DNA of 64,000 bases from assembly GCA_003213615.1 (NCBI GenBank), contig QCMQ01000001.1, forward strand, positions 241,807 to 305,806, read 5' to 3'. Below are positions 55,248 to 63,405 of the stretch, one piece after another. The translations under genes and the position numbers were made by a program. The DNA is from Pelagibacteraceae bacterium AG-422-D23 (GTDB lineage: Bacteria > Pseudomonadota > Alphaproteobacteria > Pelagibacterales > Pelagibacteraceae). Under the pieces are notes generated by a model. It was not told the DNA's origin and ran no database searches. It was given only the letters and a program-made list of their open reading frames with translations. Numbering within the stretch: position 1 is the first letter of the stretch; every line of letters begins with the position of its first letter.

Positions 55248-56471
55248 TTAAATAAATTTATCTATTTCTTTTATAGTTTTTTTTTGTATCACATTTCCAA
55301 TTTTTTTAATTTTATTACTAATAATTTTGTTTTTTTTAAAAGTAATTTTTGAAGTCAATTGATTTATATTTTTAATTTCTTTTGAAGCTTTTAAAGTTTT
55401 AAGAAATTTATAAACTTCTCTAAAATTATTAACATATGGACCATGTAAGATTTGTGCTCCGTGATGCACAGCTTCCAATGGATTTTGACCACCTTTTATT
55501 GATATTGATTTACCCAAAAAAACAGAAGATCCAATTTTATAAAAATTTTTCGACTCTCCAAAAGTATCAACTAAGTATATGTCTACCTCACTCAAATTAT
55601 TAATGTTATCGCTGTGGATTGTAACTTTTAAATTGATATTTTCTAATTCTGATCTTATCTCGTGTACTCTATTTATGTGTCTAGGAATAATGATTGTAAT
55701 CAAATTTTTAATTCTTTTTTTTAATTTAATGTGGGCTTTTGCACAAAATAATTCTTCCCCAGCATGTGTGCTTGCTGCAACCCAGGTTTTATGTTTTTTA
55801 AATTTATAACTCAATTTATCAATATTTTTATTTTGAAGTTTATTTTCTATAAATTTGAGATTTCCTAAAAAATTATAATTTTTAATTTCAAATTTCTTTA
55901 AATAATTTTTTGTTTCATTATTTTGTGGATAGGCTTTTGTAATACATTTAAATATTGAAATTGAAAAATATCTAAATTTCATCCACCTTTCAAAACTTTT
56001 TTTTGTGATTCTAGCATTTAGTAAAAGCAAAGGTATATTTCTATTTTTTAATTCTTTAAACATTGAAGGCCATATTTCAGAGTCAATAAATATAGCTATG
56101 TTAGGTTTCCAGAAGTTTAAAAATTTTTTTACAATAAAAAAATGGTCGATAGGGTAAAACTTGTGAACAGTTTTTTTTAATTTCAAATTTTGAAGTACCC
56201 TTGATGAGCTCAAAGTATTTGAGGTTACTAAAATTTTTTTTACAGATTTTTTGTTCTCATAATAATGAATTAAAGGAACTATACTCATTATTTCTCCTAC
56301 ACTTGAGCCATGAAACCAAATTAGCTTTCCACTATTTTTTTTTTCGCTTGTAAGGCTAAATTTTTCTATAAATCTTTGTTTATGTTCTTTTTTTTTTAAA
56401 ATTCTTAAAATTATTATTATAGGAGATATTAAAATAATTGAGCTAATAATAATTTGGTAAAAAAAAAACAT
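55248..56471 (-). CDS. waaA: 3-deoxy-D-manno-octulosonic acid transferase (KdtA)
   Basis: Adds Kdo to lipid IVA at the inner membrane. N-terminal membrane anchor, GKLIWFHGSSVGEIMS, PNIAIFIDSEIWPSM, WVAASTHAGEE and the C-terminal SISIKGGQNPLEAVHHGAQIL are diagnostic of the GT30 family. 407 residues, very AT-rich coding. It starts 3 bases after msbA and ends next to lpxK. Confidence 0.95.
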   Translation of the reverse strand: MFFFYQIIISSIILISPIIIILRILKKKEHKQRFIEKFSLTSEKKNSGKLIWFHGSSVGEIMSIVPLIHYYENKKSVKKILVTSNTLSSSRVLQNLKLKKTVHKFYPIDHFFIVKKFLNFWKPNIAIFIDSEIWPSMFKELKNRNIPLLLLNARITKKSFERWMKFRYFSISIFKCITKAYPQNNETKNYLKKFEIKNYNFLGNLKFIENKLQNKNIDKLSYKFKKHKTWVAASTHAGEELFCAKAHIKLKKRIKNLITIIIPRHINRVHEIRSELENINLKVTIHSDNINNLSEVDIYLVDTFGESKNFYKIGSSVFLGKSISIKGGQNPLEAVHHGAQILHGPYVNNFREVYKFLKTLKASKEIKNINQLTSKITFKKNKIISNKIKKIGNVIQKKTIKEIDKFI

Positions 56472-56473
56472 AT

Positions 56474-58210
56474 TTACTTTTGAATTTGTTTTTCATAAAA
56501 ATTTTTATATAAATCAGATTTTAATAACAATAAGTCATGTTTACCGCTATCTACCACTTCTCCATTGTCAATAACATAAATATTATTTGAATTTAAAATT
56601 GTAGAAAGTCTATGAGCTATAACAATTGTAGTTTTGTTTTTGGTAAGAATTTTTAGTGCGTTTTGAATTTTAAATTCTGTTTCAGAATCAAGCGATGATG
56701 TCGCTTCATCTAATAAAACAATTGGACTTTTTTTCATCATTGCTCTTGCAATTGAAATTCTTTGTTTTTCTCCTCCAGATAATCTAACTCCGTTTTCCCC
56801 AATCAAAGTTTGATACTTATTTGGAAGTTTATTGATAAATTCTTCACAATGAGATAATTTTGCTGCTTCATAAACCTCTTCATCAGACGCATTATCTTTA
56901 GCATACTTTATATTGTTCATTATTGTATCATCAAACAATGTGGTTTCTTGAGTAACAAGTGAAATATTTTCTCTAAGAGAACTTAAATTGGTCTCATAAA
57001 TGGATTGATCATCAATTATAATATTTCCTGATTGTGCATCGTAAAAACGAGGTATTAAATTTAATATCGTTGATTTCCCTGAACCGCTATGACCTACTAA
57101 AGAAGTCATTTTACCTCCTAAAAAATCTAAATTTATTGATTTTAAAGTTTTACCTTCGTTAACATCGTAAGAGAAATTGAGTTTTTCAAATTTAATTTCA
57201 CCTTTAGATATTTTAAGTGGTTTTGATGTGGATAAATCTTGAATAGTATTTTTTTGATCTATAATTGGTAAAATTCTAGAAGCTGCAGAAAGACCTTGGT
57301 TATAAACCATATTGAGTGTTGAAAGAGCTCTCACAGGTTGATAAGCCAACATCATTGCTGCTAGAAAAGAAAAAAAATTATTTATATCTAATTCGTTTTT
57401 TGACATTAAAACTGCTGAATAAAATATTAATATCGCAATCATAATTCCAGTTAAAGTTTCCATTACAGGAGACATTCTCACAAAAACTATTGCTATTTTT
57501 TTATTCTTATTTTTTAATTCATTTAAATGATGTTCGGCCCTTTCATTTTCATAGTTTTCTTTTTGAAATATTTTTATTAATTTATGATTTTTGAATAATT
57601 CAACTAAGTAGGTTGTGAGATAACCAGATCTTTCCTGAGCTTCTGTTGTAACTTTTCTGACTCTTTTTCCTAATATTTTTGAGGAAATACCAGCAAGAGG
57701 TATCATTATTATCGATGCTAGAGCTAATTTCCAATTTTGTACAAACATAACACCCAGCAAACCTAATAAAGTAAGTGTATCTTTAAATAATGTCAAAATA
57801 GCATTACTTAGCAAACTAGTTATCTGGTTCACATCATAAGTTAAATTCGAAATAAATTTTCCAGAGTGTTTTTTGTCAATAATTTGTGTATCTGTCTTTA
57901 TTAATGACTTGACCATATTTATTTGGAGTTTCTTTTTTATCTCTTCTCCAACACTAATCATTGTTGATTTAGCCAAATATAAAGAGAAACCTTTAGTGGT
58001 GAAAGCTATAATTATTAAAAGAGGTATTATAAATATTAAAGTTTTATCTTTTTCGATAAATAGTTTTTTAATTGCAGGATCCAAAAGCCATGCAATTGCA
58101 GAAGTACTAATTGCAACTAATAAAGAAAATAATACAGATATAATAATTTTGTTTAAAAATTTTTTTGTGTAGTCTTTGTAGAGTCGTTTAATAATTTCTG
58201 ATCTTAACAT
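56474..58210 (-). CDS. msbA: Lipid A-type ABC exporter (MsbA-like)
   Basis: Half-transporter of 578 residues: six membrane helices then one NBD with Walker A LVGHSGSGKSTILNL, signature VRLSGGEKQRISIA, Walker B PIVLLDEATSSLD and the switch histidine IVIAHRL. MsbA flips lipid A-core across the inner membrane; the position upstream of waaA-lpxK-lpxL supports this over a generic drug exporter. Its ATG overlaps the ubiA stop by one base. Confidence 0.92.
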   Translation of the reverse strand: MLRSEIIKRLYKDYTKKFLNKIIISVLFSLLVAISTSAIAWLLDPAIKKLFIEKDKTLIFIIPLLIIIAFTTKGFSLYLAKSTMISVGEEIKKKLQINMVKSLIKTDTQIIDKKHSGKFISNLTYDVNQITSLLSNAILTLFKDTLTLLGLLGVMFVQNWKLALASIIMIPLAGISSKILGKRVRKVTTEAQERSGYLTTYLVELFKNHKLIKIFQKENYENERAEHHLNELKNKNKKIAIVFVRMSPVMETLTGIMIAILIFYSAVLMSKNELDINNFFSFLAAMMLAYQPVRALSTLNMVYNQGLSAASRILPIIDQKNTIQDLSTSKPLKISKGEIKFEKLNFSYDVNEGKTLKSINLDFLGGKMTSLVGHSGSGKSTILNLIPRFYDAQSGNIIIDDQSIYETNLSSLRENISLVTQETTLFDDTIMNNIKYAKDNASDEEVYEAAKLSHCEEFINKLPNKYQTLIGENGVRLSGGEKQRISIARAMMKKSPIVLLDEATSSLDSETEFKIQNALKILTKNKTTIVIAHRLSTILNSNNIYVIDNGEVVDSGKHDLLLLKSDLYKNFYEKQIQK

Positions 58211-59079
58211 TATATTAATTTAATTATCAAAATATTAAAAAAAATTATAAGACCAAAAACATTATTACTTTTAAAAGCTTTAAGACAATTTTCTGGTTTT
58301 ATTGGATTAAATATTTTCAATTGATAGAAAAATAAATGATAACCTGGAATTAATAATAATATAAAATAAACAAAATTATTTAGTTCCATAAAATACCCAC
58401 CAAGGCTTAAAAAAAATAATAACACTGTGTAACATAAAATTATAAATTTTTTCTCTTTTCCCTTAAATTTTATTGATGTCGATTTTAATCCAATTATCTC
58501 GTCATCTTTTATATCTTGATATCCATAAATCGTGTCATATCCCAGTGTCCAAAATATGGCTCCCAAATAAAATAAAATTGGCACTAGATCTATTTGACCT
58601 TTAATTGTAGTCCAACCAAGAATTAATCCATAATTAAATGTAATTCCTAAAAATAATTGAGGCCAATAGGTGTATCTTTTCATTAGGGGGTAGGTGAAGG
58701 CAAGTGGCATAGAACCTAATGCTAAAATGATAGTGAATAAATTGAAATTTAATAAAACTAAAAGTGCAAAAAAACAAAGTGCGGAAGCATAAAATAATGC
58801 AAGCTTAATTGAAATTTTTTTAGAGGCAATTGGTCGATTTTTTGTTCTGAATACCTTGGAATCAAATTCTTTATCTAAAATATCATTCACAATACATCCA
58901 GCAGATCTCATTAAAACAGAACCTAGAAAAAAAAGAATTAAATAAAATAAATAATTATTTAAGTTAGAGGAAAAATCATAAGCTAACGTTAAACCCCAGG
59001 CACAAGGCCAAAACAGAAGCATATAACCAATCGGTTTTTTTAATCTTGTTAATTCGATGAAAAGATTTAATTGCTTCAT
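58210..59079 (-). CDS. ubiA: 4-hydroxybenzoate polyprenyltransferase
   Basis: Integral membrane prenyltransferase of ubiquinone synthesis. Two aspartate motifs: NDILDKEFDSKV (first) and YQDIKDDEIIG (second), with the RTKNRPIAS segment and about eight helices. 289 residues. First gene of the minus-strand run that continues into msbA and the lipid A genes. Confidence 0.95.
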   Translation of the reverse strand: MKQLNLFIELTRLKKPIGYMLLFWPCAWGLTLAYDFSSNLNNYLFYLILFFLGSVLMRSAGCIVNDILDKEFDSKVFRTKNRPIASKKISIKLALFYASALCFFALLVLLNFNLFTIILALGSMPLAFTYPLMKRYTYWPQLFLGITFNYGLILGWTTIKGQIDLVPILFYLGAIFWTLGYDTIYGYQDIKDDEIIGLKSTSIKFKGKEKKFIILCYTVLLFFLSLGGYFMELNNFVYFILLLIPGYHLFFYQLKIFNPIKPENCLKAFKSNNVFGLIIFFNILIIKLI

Positions 59080-59131
59080 TTTATTTTACTTGTAAATAAC
59101 AAAGGCTAGTTTCATAATCAAACTGATTCGT

Positions 59132-59536
59132 ATGAATATAGATTACACAGTCACAGCACTAATGTTTCCTGCAATTCCTCTATTAATGAGCGTATATAGT
59201 AATAGATTTCATTCACTAAGTATTCTTATTCGTCAGCTCCACGATGAGCATGTCTATGAAAAACATATTCCACCAGAATGGAAAAAGCAGTTTATTAATT
59301 TAAGTGGAAGAATAACACTTTTAAGATGGACAATATTATTTGCTGCTTTCGGTTTTCTTTTTAATATGTTGACTGTATTTGCTCTTTATTTAGATGAAGT
59401 TCTTTTAGCTAGAGTAATTTTTGGGTCATGCTGTTTATCTATGATTATTTCAATAATTTTTTTTATCAGAGAAATTCAAATTTCAACTAATGCACTTAAG
59501 CTTCACATGTCAGATATGGATGTTGATGTTAATTAG
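59132..59536 (+). CDS. DUF2721 membrane protein
   Basis: A 134-residue inner-membrane protein with three hydrophobic segments (near 8-20, 68-88 and 92-112). The loop FHSLSILIRQLHDEH and GRITLLRWTILFAAFGFLFNM match DUF2721. No known function. It is divergent from ubiA and overlaps convergent qor by 8 bases. Confidence 0.83.
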   Translation: MNIDYTVTALMFPAIPLLMSVYSNRFHSLSILIRQLHDEHVYEKHIPPEWKKQFINLSGRITLLRWTILFAAFGFLFNMLTVFALYLDEVLLARVIFGSCCLSMIISIIFFIREIQISTNALKLHMSDMDVDVN

Positions 59537-60503
59537 GAACTAACACCGCTGGGCCTAAAATTTTTCTTCCTTCAAGATCTTGATGTGCTTGAACAACTTC
59601 GTCTAGCTTATACTTTTTAAAAATTTTAATTTTAACTTTGCCAGAGCTGATTTTTTCAAACATTGTTTTTGAGGCTTCATCTAATTCTTTTCTTGTTGAT
59701 AGATATTGTTGCATTGATGGTCTTACTAGGTAAAGACCTTTTGGTTGTATTACTTTAGGTACATTAATATCTGACAATGGTCCCGATGCATTTCCAAATG
59801 AAACCATCATTCCTCTTACAGCTAAACATTCAATTGAACCATCCAATGTGTCTTTTCCAACTCCATCGTATACAACAGGAACACCCATGCCATTTGTAAT
59901 TTCCAAAACTTTTTTTGCAAAATCTTCTTTATTATAATTAATTACATGATCGTAACCATTTTCTTTTGCTATATTTACTTTTTCATCAGAACCAACTGTA
60001 CCTATAACAGCACAACCTAAACTTTTTGCCCACTGTCCAAAAATCTGACCAACACCACCTGCGGCTGCGTGAAATAATATTGTTTCACCTGATTTGACAG
60101 GATAAGTTTTGTGCAAAAGATAAAAAGTTGTTAAACCTTTTGTCATCAAGGTTGCTGCTACCTCAAGATCAATACCGTCTGGTACTTTAACTAAATTTTT
60201 AGTTGGATAGTTTCTGTGTGAACAATATGAACCTAAAGGAATACCTGCATAAGAAACTTTATCACCAACTTTGAAGTCTTTTACGTTCTCTCCAACATCA
60301 GTAATAACTCCAGCGCCCTCTAAACCTAAACCAATTGGTAGTTTTAATGGGTATAAACCTGATCTATGGTAAGTATCAATGTAGTTAAGACCAATTGCTT
60401 TTTGTTCAATGGTTACTTGATCTGAACCTGGTTTGTCTAAAGATATATTTTTAACTTCTAAAACTTCAGGTCCACCAGTTTTATTAATTTCTACAGCTTT
60501 CAT
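59529..60503 (-). CDS. qor: NADPH:quinone oxidoreductase (zinc-independent MDR family)
   Basis: A 324-residue medium-chain reductase. Starts MKAVEINKTGGPEVLEV, has LGLEGAGVITDVGENV, NAD(P)-binding HAAAGGVGQIFGQWAKSLG, and lacks the zinc-ligand cysteines of alcohol dehydrogenases. It probably reduces quinones or enals. Three bases after the pirin gene, so likely co-transcribed with it. Confidence 0.93.
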   Translation of the reverse strand: MKAVEINKTGGPEVLEVKNISLDKPGSDQVTIEQKAIGLNYIDTYHRSGLYPLKLPIGLGLEGAGVITDVGENVKDFKVGDKVSYAGIPLGSYCSHRNYPTKNLVKVPDGIDLEVAATLMTKGLTTFYLLHKTYPVKSGETILFHAAAGGVGQIFGQWAKSLGCAVIGTVGSDEKVNIAKENGYDHVINYNKEDFAKKVLEITNGMGVPVVYDGVGKDTLDGSIECLAVRGMMVSFGNASGPLSDINVPKVIQPKGLYLVRPSMQQYLSTRKELDEASKTMFEKISSGKVKIKIFKKYKLDEVVQAHQDLEGRKILGPAVLVPN

Positions 60504-60506
60504 AAT

Positions 60507-61343
60507 TTATTTTACAAACGTACCATTATGATAATCTTGAACTGCTTGCAAGATTTCTGCTTTAGTATTCATCACAAAAGGACCTCCTCTAGCAACCTCT
60601 TCATTTATTGGCTTACCAGAAATCACTAAAAACTTAGCATTTGATTTAGCTTTAACACTTAAATCTTCACCTTTAGTTAGTAATATTAAAGTACTATCTA
60701 TAACTTGATCGTGTTTATCTTTTCCAATTTCTATTTCACCATTAATCAAATAAATAAAAGTATTATGGGTAGAAGGTAATTTAAAATTAAATTCCTTATC
60801 TTTGTTAAGCTCAACGTCAAAATAAATCGGTTCAACATTATGGCCTTTAACAGGGCCTTGAGCTTTTTCAAATTTACCAGCTATGACTTTGACTTGTTTG
60901 TCATCATCTTTATGGACACTCATTTTATCTGCATCAATATAAATGTATTCAGGTTTACTCATTTTTAATTTAGCGGGCATATTTATCCACAATTGAAATC
61001 CATGAAGTTTACCTTCTTTCATTGCAGGCATTTCTGAATGAATAATTCCGCTTCCTGTTTTCATCCACTGAACATCTCCTGCAGTCATTCTACCTTCACC
61101 ACCGGTACTATCTTTATGTTCAAAATCTCCAGCCAACATATAAGTAACTGTTTCAATTCCTCGATGAGGGTGGGGTGGAAAACCTGCGATATAATCCTCG
61201 CTATTTTCTGATCCAAATTCATCAAGCATTAAGAAAGGATCAAAGTAATTTGGTTCAACACCAATACTTCTTTTTAATTTAACTCCTGCACCGTCAGAAG
61301 CCGGAATAGGGTCAATAATTCTATTTATTTCAATAGTTTTCAT
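60507..61343 (-). CDS. Pirin family protein
   Basis: Bicupin of 278 residues. Metal ligands lie in FPPHPHRGIETVTYMLAG and TGSGIIHSEMP, the classical pirin signature; the C-terminal cupin runs to EILQAVQDYHNGTF. Some bacterial pirins are quercetin 2,3-dioxygenases; the substrate here is unknown. Lies divergent from the bhmT leader. Confidence 0.94.
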   Translation of the reverse strand: MKTIEINRIIDPIPASDGAGVKLKRSIGVEPNYFDPFLMLDEFGSENSEDYIAGFPPHPHRGIETVTYMLAGDFEHKDSTGGEGRMTAGDVQWMKTGSGIIHSEMPAMKEGKLHGFQLWINMPAKLKMSKPEYIYIDADKMSVHKDDDKQVKVIAGKFEKAQGPVKGHNVEPIYFDVELNKDKEFNFKLPSTHNTFIYLINGEIEIGKDKHDQVIDSTLILLTKGEDLSVKAKSNAKFLVISGKPINEEVARGGPFVMNTKAEILQAVQDYHNGTFVK

Positions 61344-61390
61344 AGCTTTGAAGTAATTACTAAATTAGAAAATTCAATAATTTTATTCTT

Positions 61391-61420
61391 TTGACAATTT
61401 ATCAGATTTATGATCATATT
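61391..61420 (+). promoter_or_regulatory. Sigma-70-type promoter of bhmT
   Basis: A perfect TTGACA (61391-61396), 18 bases, then CATATT (61415-61420). The SAM-II aptamer begins about five bases further on, as expected for a leader that starts with its aptamer. Confidence 0.65.
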
Positions 61421-61424
61421 AGTT

Positions 61425-61475
61425 AGCGCCGATTTAAGTTAAATTGCGGGCGCTTTAAAAATCCAGCTAAAGCGA
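61425..61475 (+). promoter_or_regulatory. SAM-II riboswitch aptamer
   Basis: Binds S-adenosylmethionine. P1 is AGCGCC (61425-61430) with GGCGCT (61449-61454); the conserved GATTTAA (61431-61437), the TTGC before the P1 3' strand, and GCTAAAGC (61466-61473) match the class. A terminator follows. The strand GCTAAAGCG can also pair with the terminator's left arm, giving a transcriptional OFF switch. Confidence 0.9.
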
Positions 61476-61481
61476 CTCTTC

Positions 61482-61511
61482 AACCACCGCTTCAGCTGGT
61501 GGTTTTTTTTT
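61482..61511 (+). terminator. SAM-II-controlled intrinsic terminator
   Basis: AACCACC (61482-61488) pairs with GGTGGTT (61498-61504), followed by a nine-base T run (61503-61511). Its arm CGCTTCAGCT (61488-61497) is complementary at 9 of 10 positions to AGCTAAAGCG (61465-61474) in the aptamer, an antiterminator. Confidence 0.88.
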
Positions 61512-61526
61512 GAACTTCTCAAAATT

Positions 61527-61585
61527 GAACCGGGTATTTGAACCGTATTGTGCACCCAGCATTTTGCTAAAGCACTAAAAAGGAG
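61527..61585 (+). promoter_or_regulatory. SAM-V riboswitch aptamer
   Basis: Second SAM sensor in the same leader. P1 is GGGT (61532-61535) with ACCC (61554-61557), the pseudoknot is GTGC (61550-61553) with GCAC (61572-61575), and the conserved TATTTGAACCGTATTG and GCTAAAGCACTAAAAAGGAG elements match the class. It is expected to act on translation. Confidence 0.88.
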
Positions 61586-61650
61586 AGAAGAGCTTTTCTT
61601 CTGACCCTCTTAGTTAGTTTTAGAGCTCTTCTTCTCCAAACAACTTGGAG
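61582..61650 (+). promoter_or_regulatory. Expression platform with two competing hairpins before bhmT
   Basis: Hairpin A: 61582-61594 pairs with 61624-61637 (13 pairs with one bulged T). Hairpin B: CTCCAA (61634-61639) pairs with TTGGAG (61645-61650), which contains the bhmT ribosome-binding site. Both need CTCC 61634-61637, so they exclude each other. Confidence 0.65.
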
Positions 61651-61656
61651 ATAAAA

Positions 61657-62715
61657 ATGAAAAATATACTTAAGGAAAGATTAGATAAAGGACCAGTGAT
61701 TTGTGCTGAAGGTTTTTTATTTGAAATTGAAAGACGAGGATACATGGCATCTGGAGAGTTTGTGCCAATGGTTTCTCTTGATCATCCAGAAGTTCTTGAA
61801 AATTTACATAGAGAATTTCAACATGCAGGATCAGACATAGTTGAAGCATTTACTTATAATGGCCACAGAGAAAAGATGAGAGTTATTGGTAAGGAGGAAT
61901 TACTTGAACCTCTGAATAGATCTGCTTTGAAGATAGCGAAAAAAGTATCTTTAGATACACCTAAAGGTTCTCAACCTAATTTAATGGCTGGGAATATTTC
62001 TAATTCTAATATTTGGAAAGAAAATGACATGAAAGCCCAAAGAGAAGTTGAGAGCATGTTTTCAGAAATGATTGGATGGGCAGTTGATGAAGGTGCAGAT
62101 ATGTTAATTGGTGAAACTTTTTATTATGCAGAGGAGGCTTTTAAGGCTCTCGAAGTAATGAAGAAAGCCAATCTTCCAACAGTACTTACAATTTCTCCTA
62201 TGGGTGAAAATATAATGCGAGACGGCATGTCTGTAGTTGATACATGCAAAGAACTAGAACAAAGAGGAGCAGATGTAGTTGGTTTAAATTGTTTTAGAGG
62301 TCCTGCAACAATGTTACCCTTCTTGAAAGAGATTAGAAAAGCTGTGAAATGTCATGTTGGTGCTTTACCCATTCCTTACAGAACCAATAAAGAATTTCCA
62401 ACTTTTTTTAATTTGCCAGATAGAGATGATTGTAGTTGCCCATCGCCACATGGAAGAACATTTCCAACAGCTTTAGATCCACATTTTTGCAATAGATACG
62501 AAATAGGTCAATTTGCAAAATGGGCAAATATTTTAAATATAAAATATCTTGGTGTTTGTTGTGGAGCTAACCCAATGTTAATCAGAGAGGTAGCAGAGTC
62601 TGTTGGATTGAAAGTACCTGCAAGTAAATACAGAGAAAATATAGAAAATCATTTTATGTATGGAAAAAATAAAAGAATTCCAAAACATATGACAGATTAT
62701 GGAGATAAGGCTTAA
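61657..62715 (+). CDS. bhmT: Betaine-homocysteine S-methyltransferase
   Basis: Makes methionine from homocysteine using glycine betaine as methyl donor; cytoplasmic zinc enzyme. VICAEGFLFEIERRGY opens the barrel, and the zinc cysteines are in VVGLNCFRGPATM and the paired GVCCGANPM near the C-terminus. The start is ATG 61657 with GGAG six bases upstream; an in-frame TTG at 61645 falls in the ribosome-binding site itself and is not credible. Controlled by the SAM-II and SAM-V elements in its leader. The substrate donor could be another methylated compound such as DMSP, but BHMT is the established assignment for this riboswitch-linked gene in SAR11. Confidence 0.94.
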   Translation: MKNILKERLDKGPVICAEGFLFEIERRGYMASGEFVPMVSLDHPEVLENLHREFQHAGSDIVEAFTYNGHREKMRVIGKEELLEPLNRSALKIAKKVSLDTPKGSQPNLMAGNISNSNIWKENDMKAQREVESMFSEMIGWAVDEGADMLIGETFYYAEEAFKALEVMKKANLPTVLTISPMGENIMRDGMSVVDTCKELEQRGADVVGLNCFRGPATMLPFLKEIRKAVKCHVGALPIPYRTNKEFPTFFNLPDRDDCSCPSPHGRTFPTALDPHFCNRYEIGQFAKWANILNIKYLGVCCGANPMLIREVAESVGLKVPASKYRENIENHFMYGKNKRIPKHMTDYGDKA

Positions 62716-62720
62716 TCTTA

Positions 62721-63389
62721 CTAAGACTTTATGTTGGGTAACAGATCTAGTAAGTTTTTGATTTCTAAATTTGGTTTATAATCAAGTTTATCAAAAATAT
62801 TATTATTTCTGTTTACCCAAATAGAATTGAAACCATAATTTCCACCACCTGATACATCCCAAGTGTTAGCACTTAAAAAAGCAACTTCATTTTTTTTAAT
62901 ATTATATTTTTTAATTGGTATATCGTAAACTTTAGAGTCTGGTTTATAAACTCCGACCTCTTCAATTGAAAAGAGATCATCAAATAAATTATCTAAATTA
63001 TTGCTTTTAACTAATTGATCAAGAAGGGCAGGTGTACCATTTGAAAGAATAGCAAGTTTAAAATTTTTTTCTTTTAATGATTTTAAAACTTCAGGAACTT
63101 CTTTAAATGGTGAAAGAATTTTATAAAGATCTAATAACTCATTTCTCATAGAAGAATCTATCTCATAAGTTTTCATTGATTTATCTAAACTATCCTCTGT
63201 TACTTGCCAAAAATCCTTATGACGTTTCATTAAACTTCTTAGCCAAGTATATTCTAATTGTGTAGTTCTCCAATAATTTGCGAAACCTTCCCACTTATCA
63301 CCTATTTTATCTTTACATTTTTCAGCAGCTGAGTTGACATCAAATAAGGTGCCATAAGCATCAAAAATTATTGCTTTAATATTTTTCAT
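62721..63389 (-). CDS. (S)-2-haloacid dehalogenase (HAD type II)
   Basis: Hydrolyses L-2-haloalkanoates to D-2-hydroxy acids. The nucleophile Asp10 in IIFDAYGTLFDV, Thr14, Arg41 in WRTTQLEYTWLRSL, Ser116 in LSNGTP, Lys149 with Tyr155, and the Ser173-Asn175-Asp178 triad in FLSANTWDVSGGG reproduce the complete L-DEX active site including the halide pocket. 222 residues, full length. It is convergent with bhmT, 5 bases away. Natural substrate may be a marine haloacid, or something else tolerated by the site. Confidence 0.9.
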   Translation of the reverse strand: MKNIKAIIFDAYGTLFDVNSAAEKCKDKIGDKWEGFANYWRTTQLEYTWLRSLMKRHKDFWQVTEDSLDKSMKTYEIDSSMRNELLDLYKILSPFKEVPEVLKSLKEKNFKLAILSNGTPALLDQLVKSNNLDNLFDDLFSIEEVGVYKPDSKVYDIPIKKYNIKKNEVAFLSANTWDVSGGGNYGFNSIWVNRNNNIFDKLDYKPNLEIKNLLDLLPNIKS

Positions 63390-63405
63390 AAACTAACTTA
63401 TCAAT

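Noticed and set aside
61645..61656. Earlier in-frame TTG start for bhmT
   Set aside because: The TTG is part of the TTGGAG ribosome-binding site and hairpin; ATG 61657 has correct spacing.
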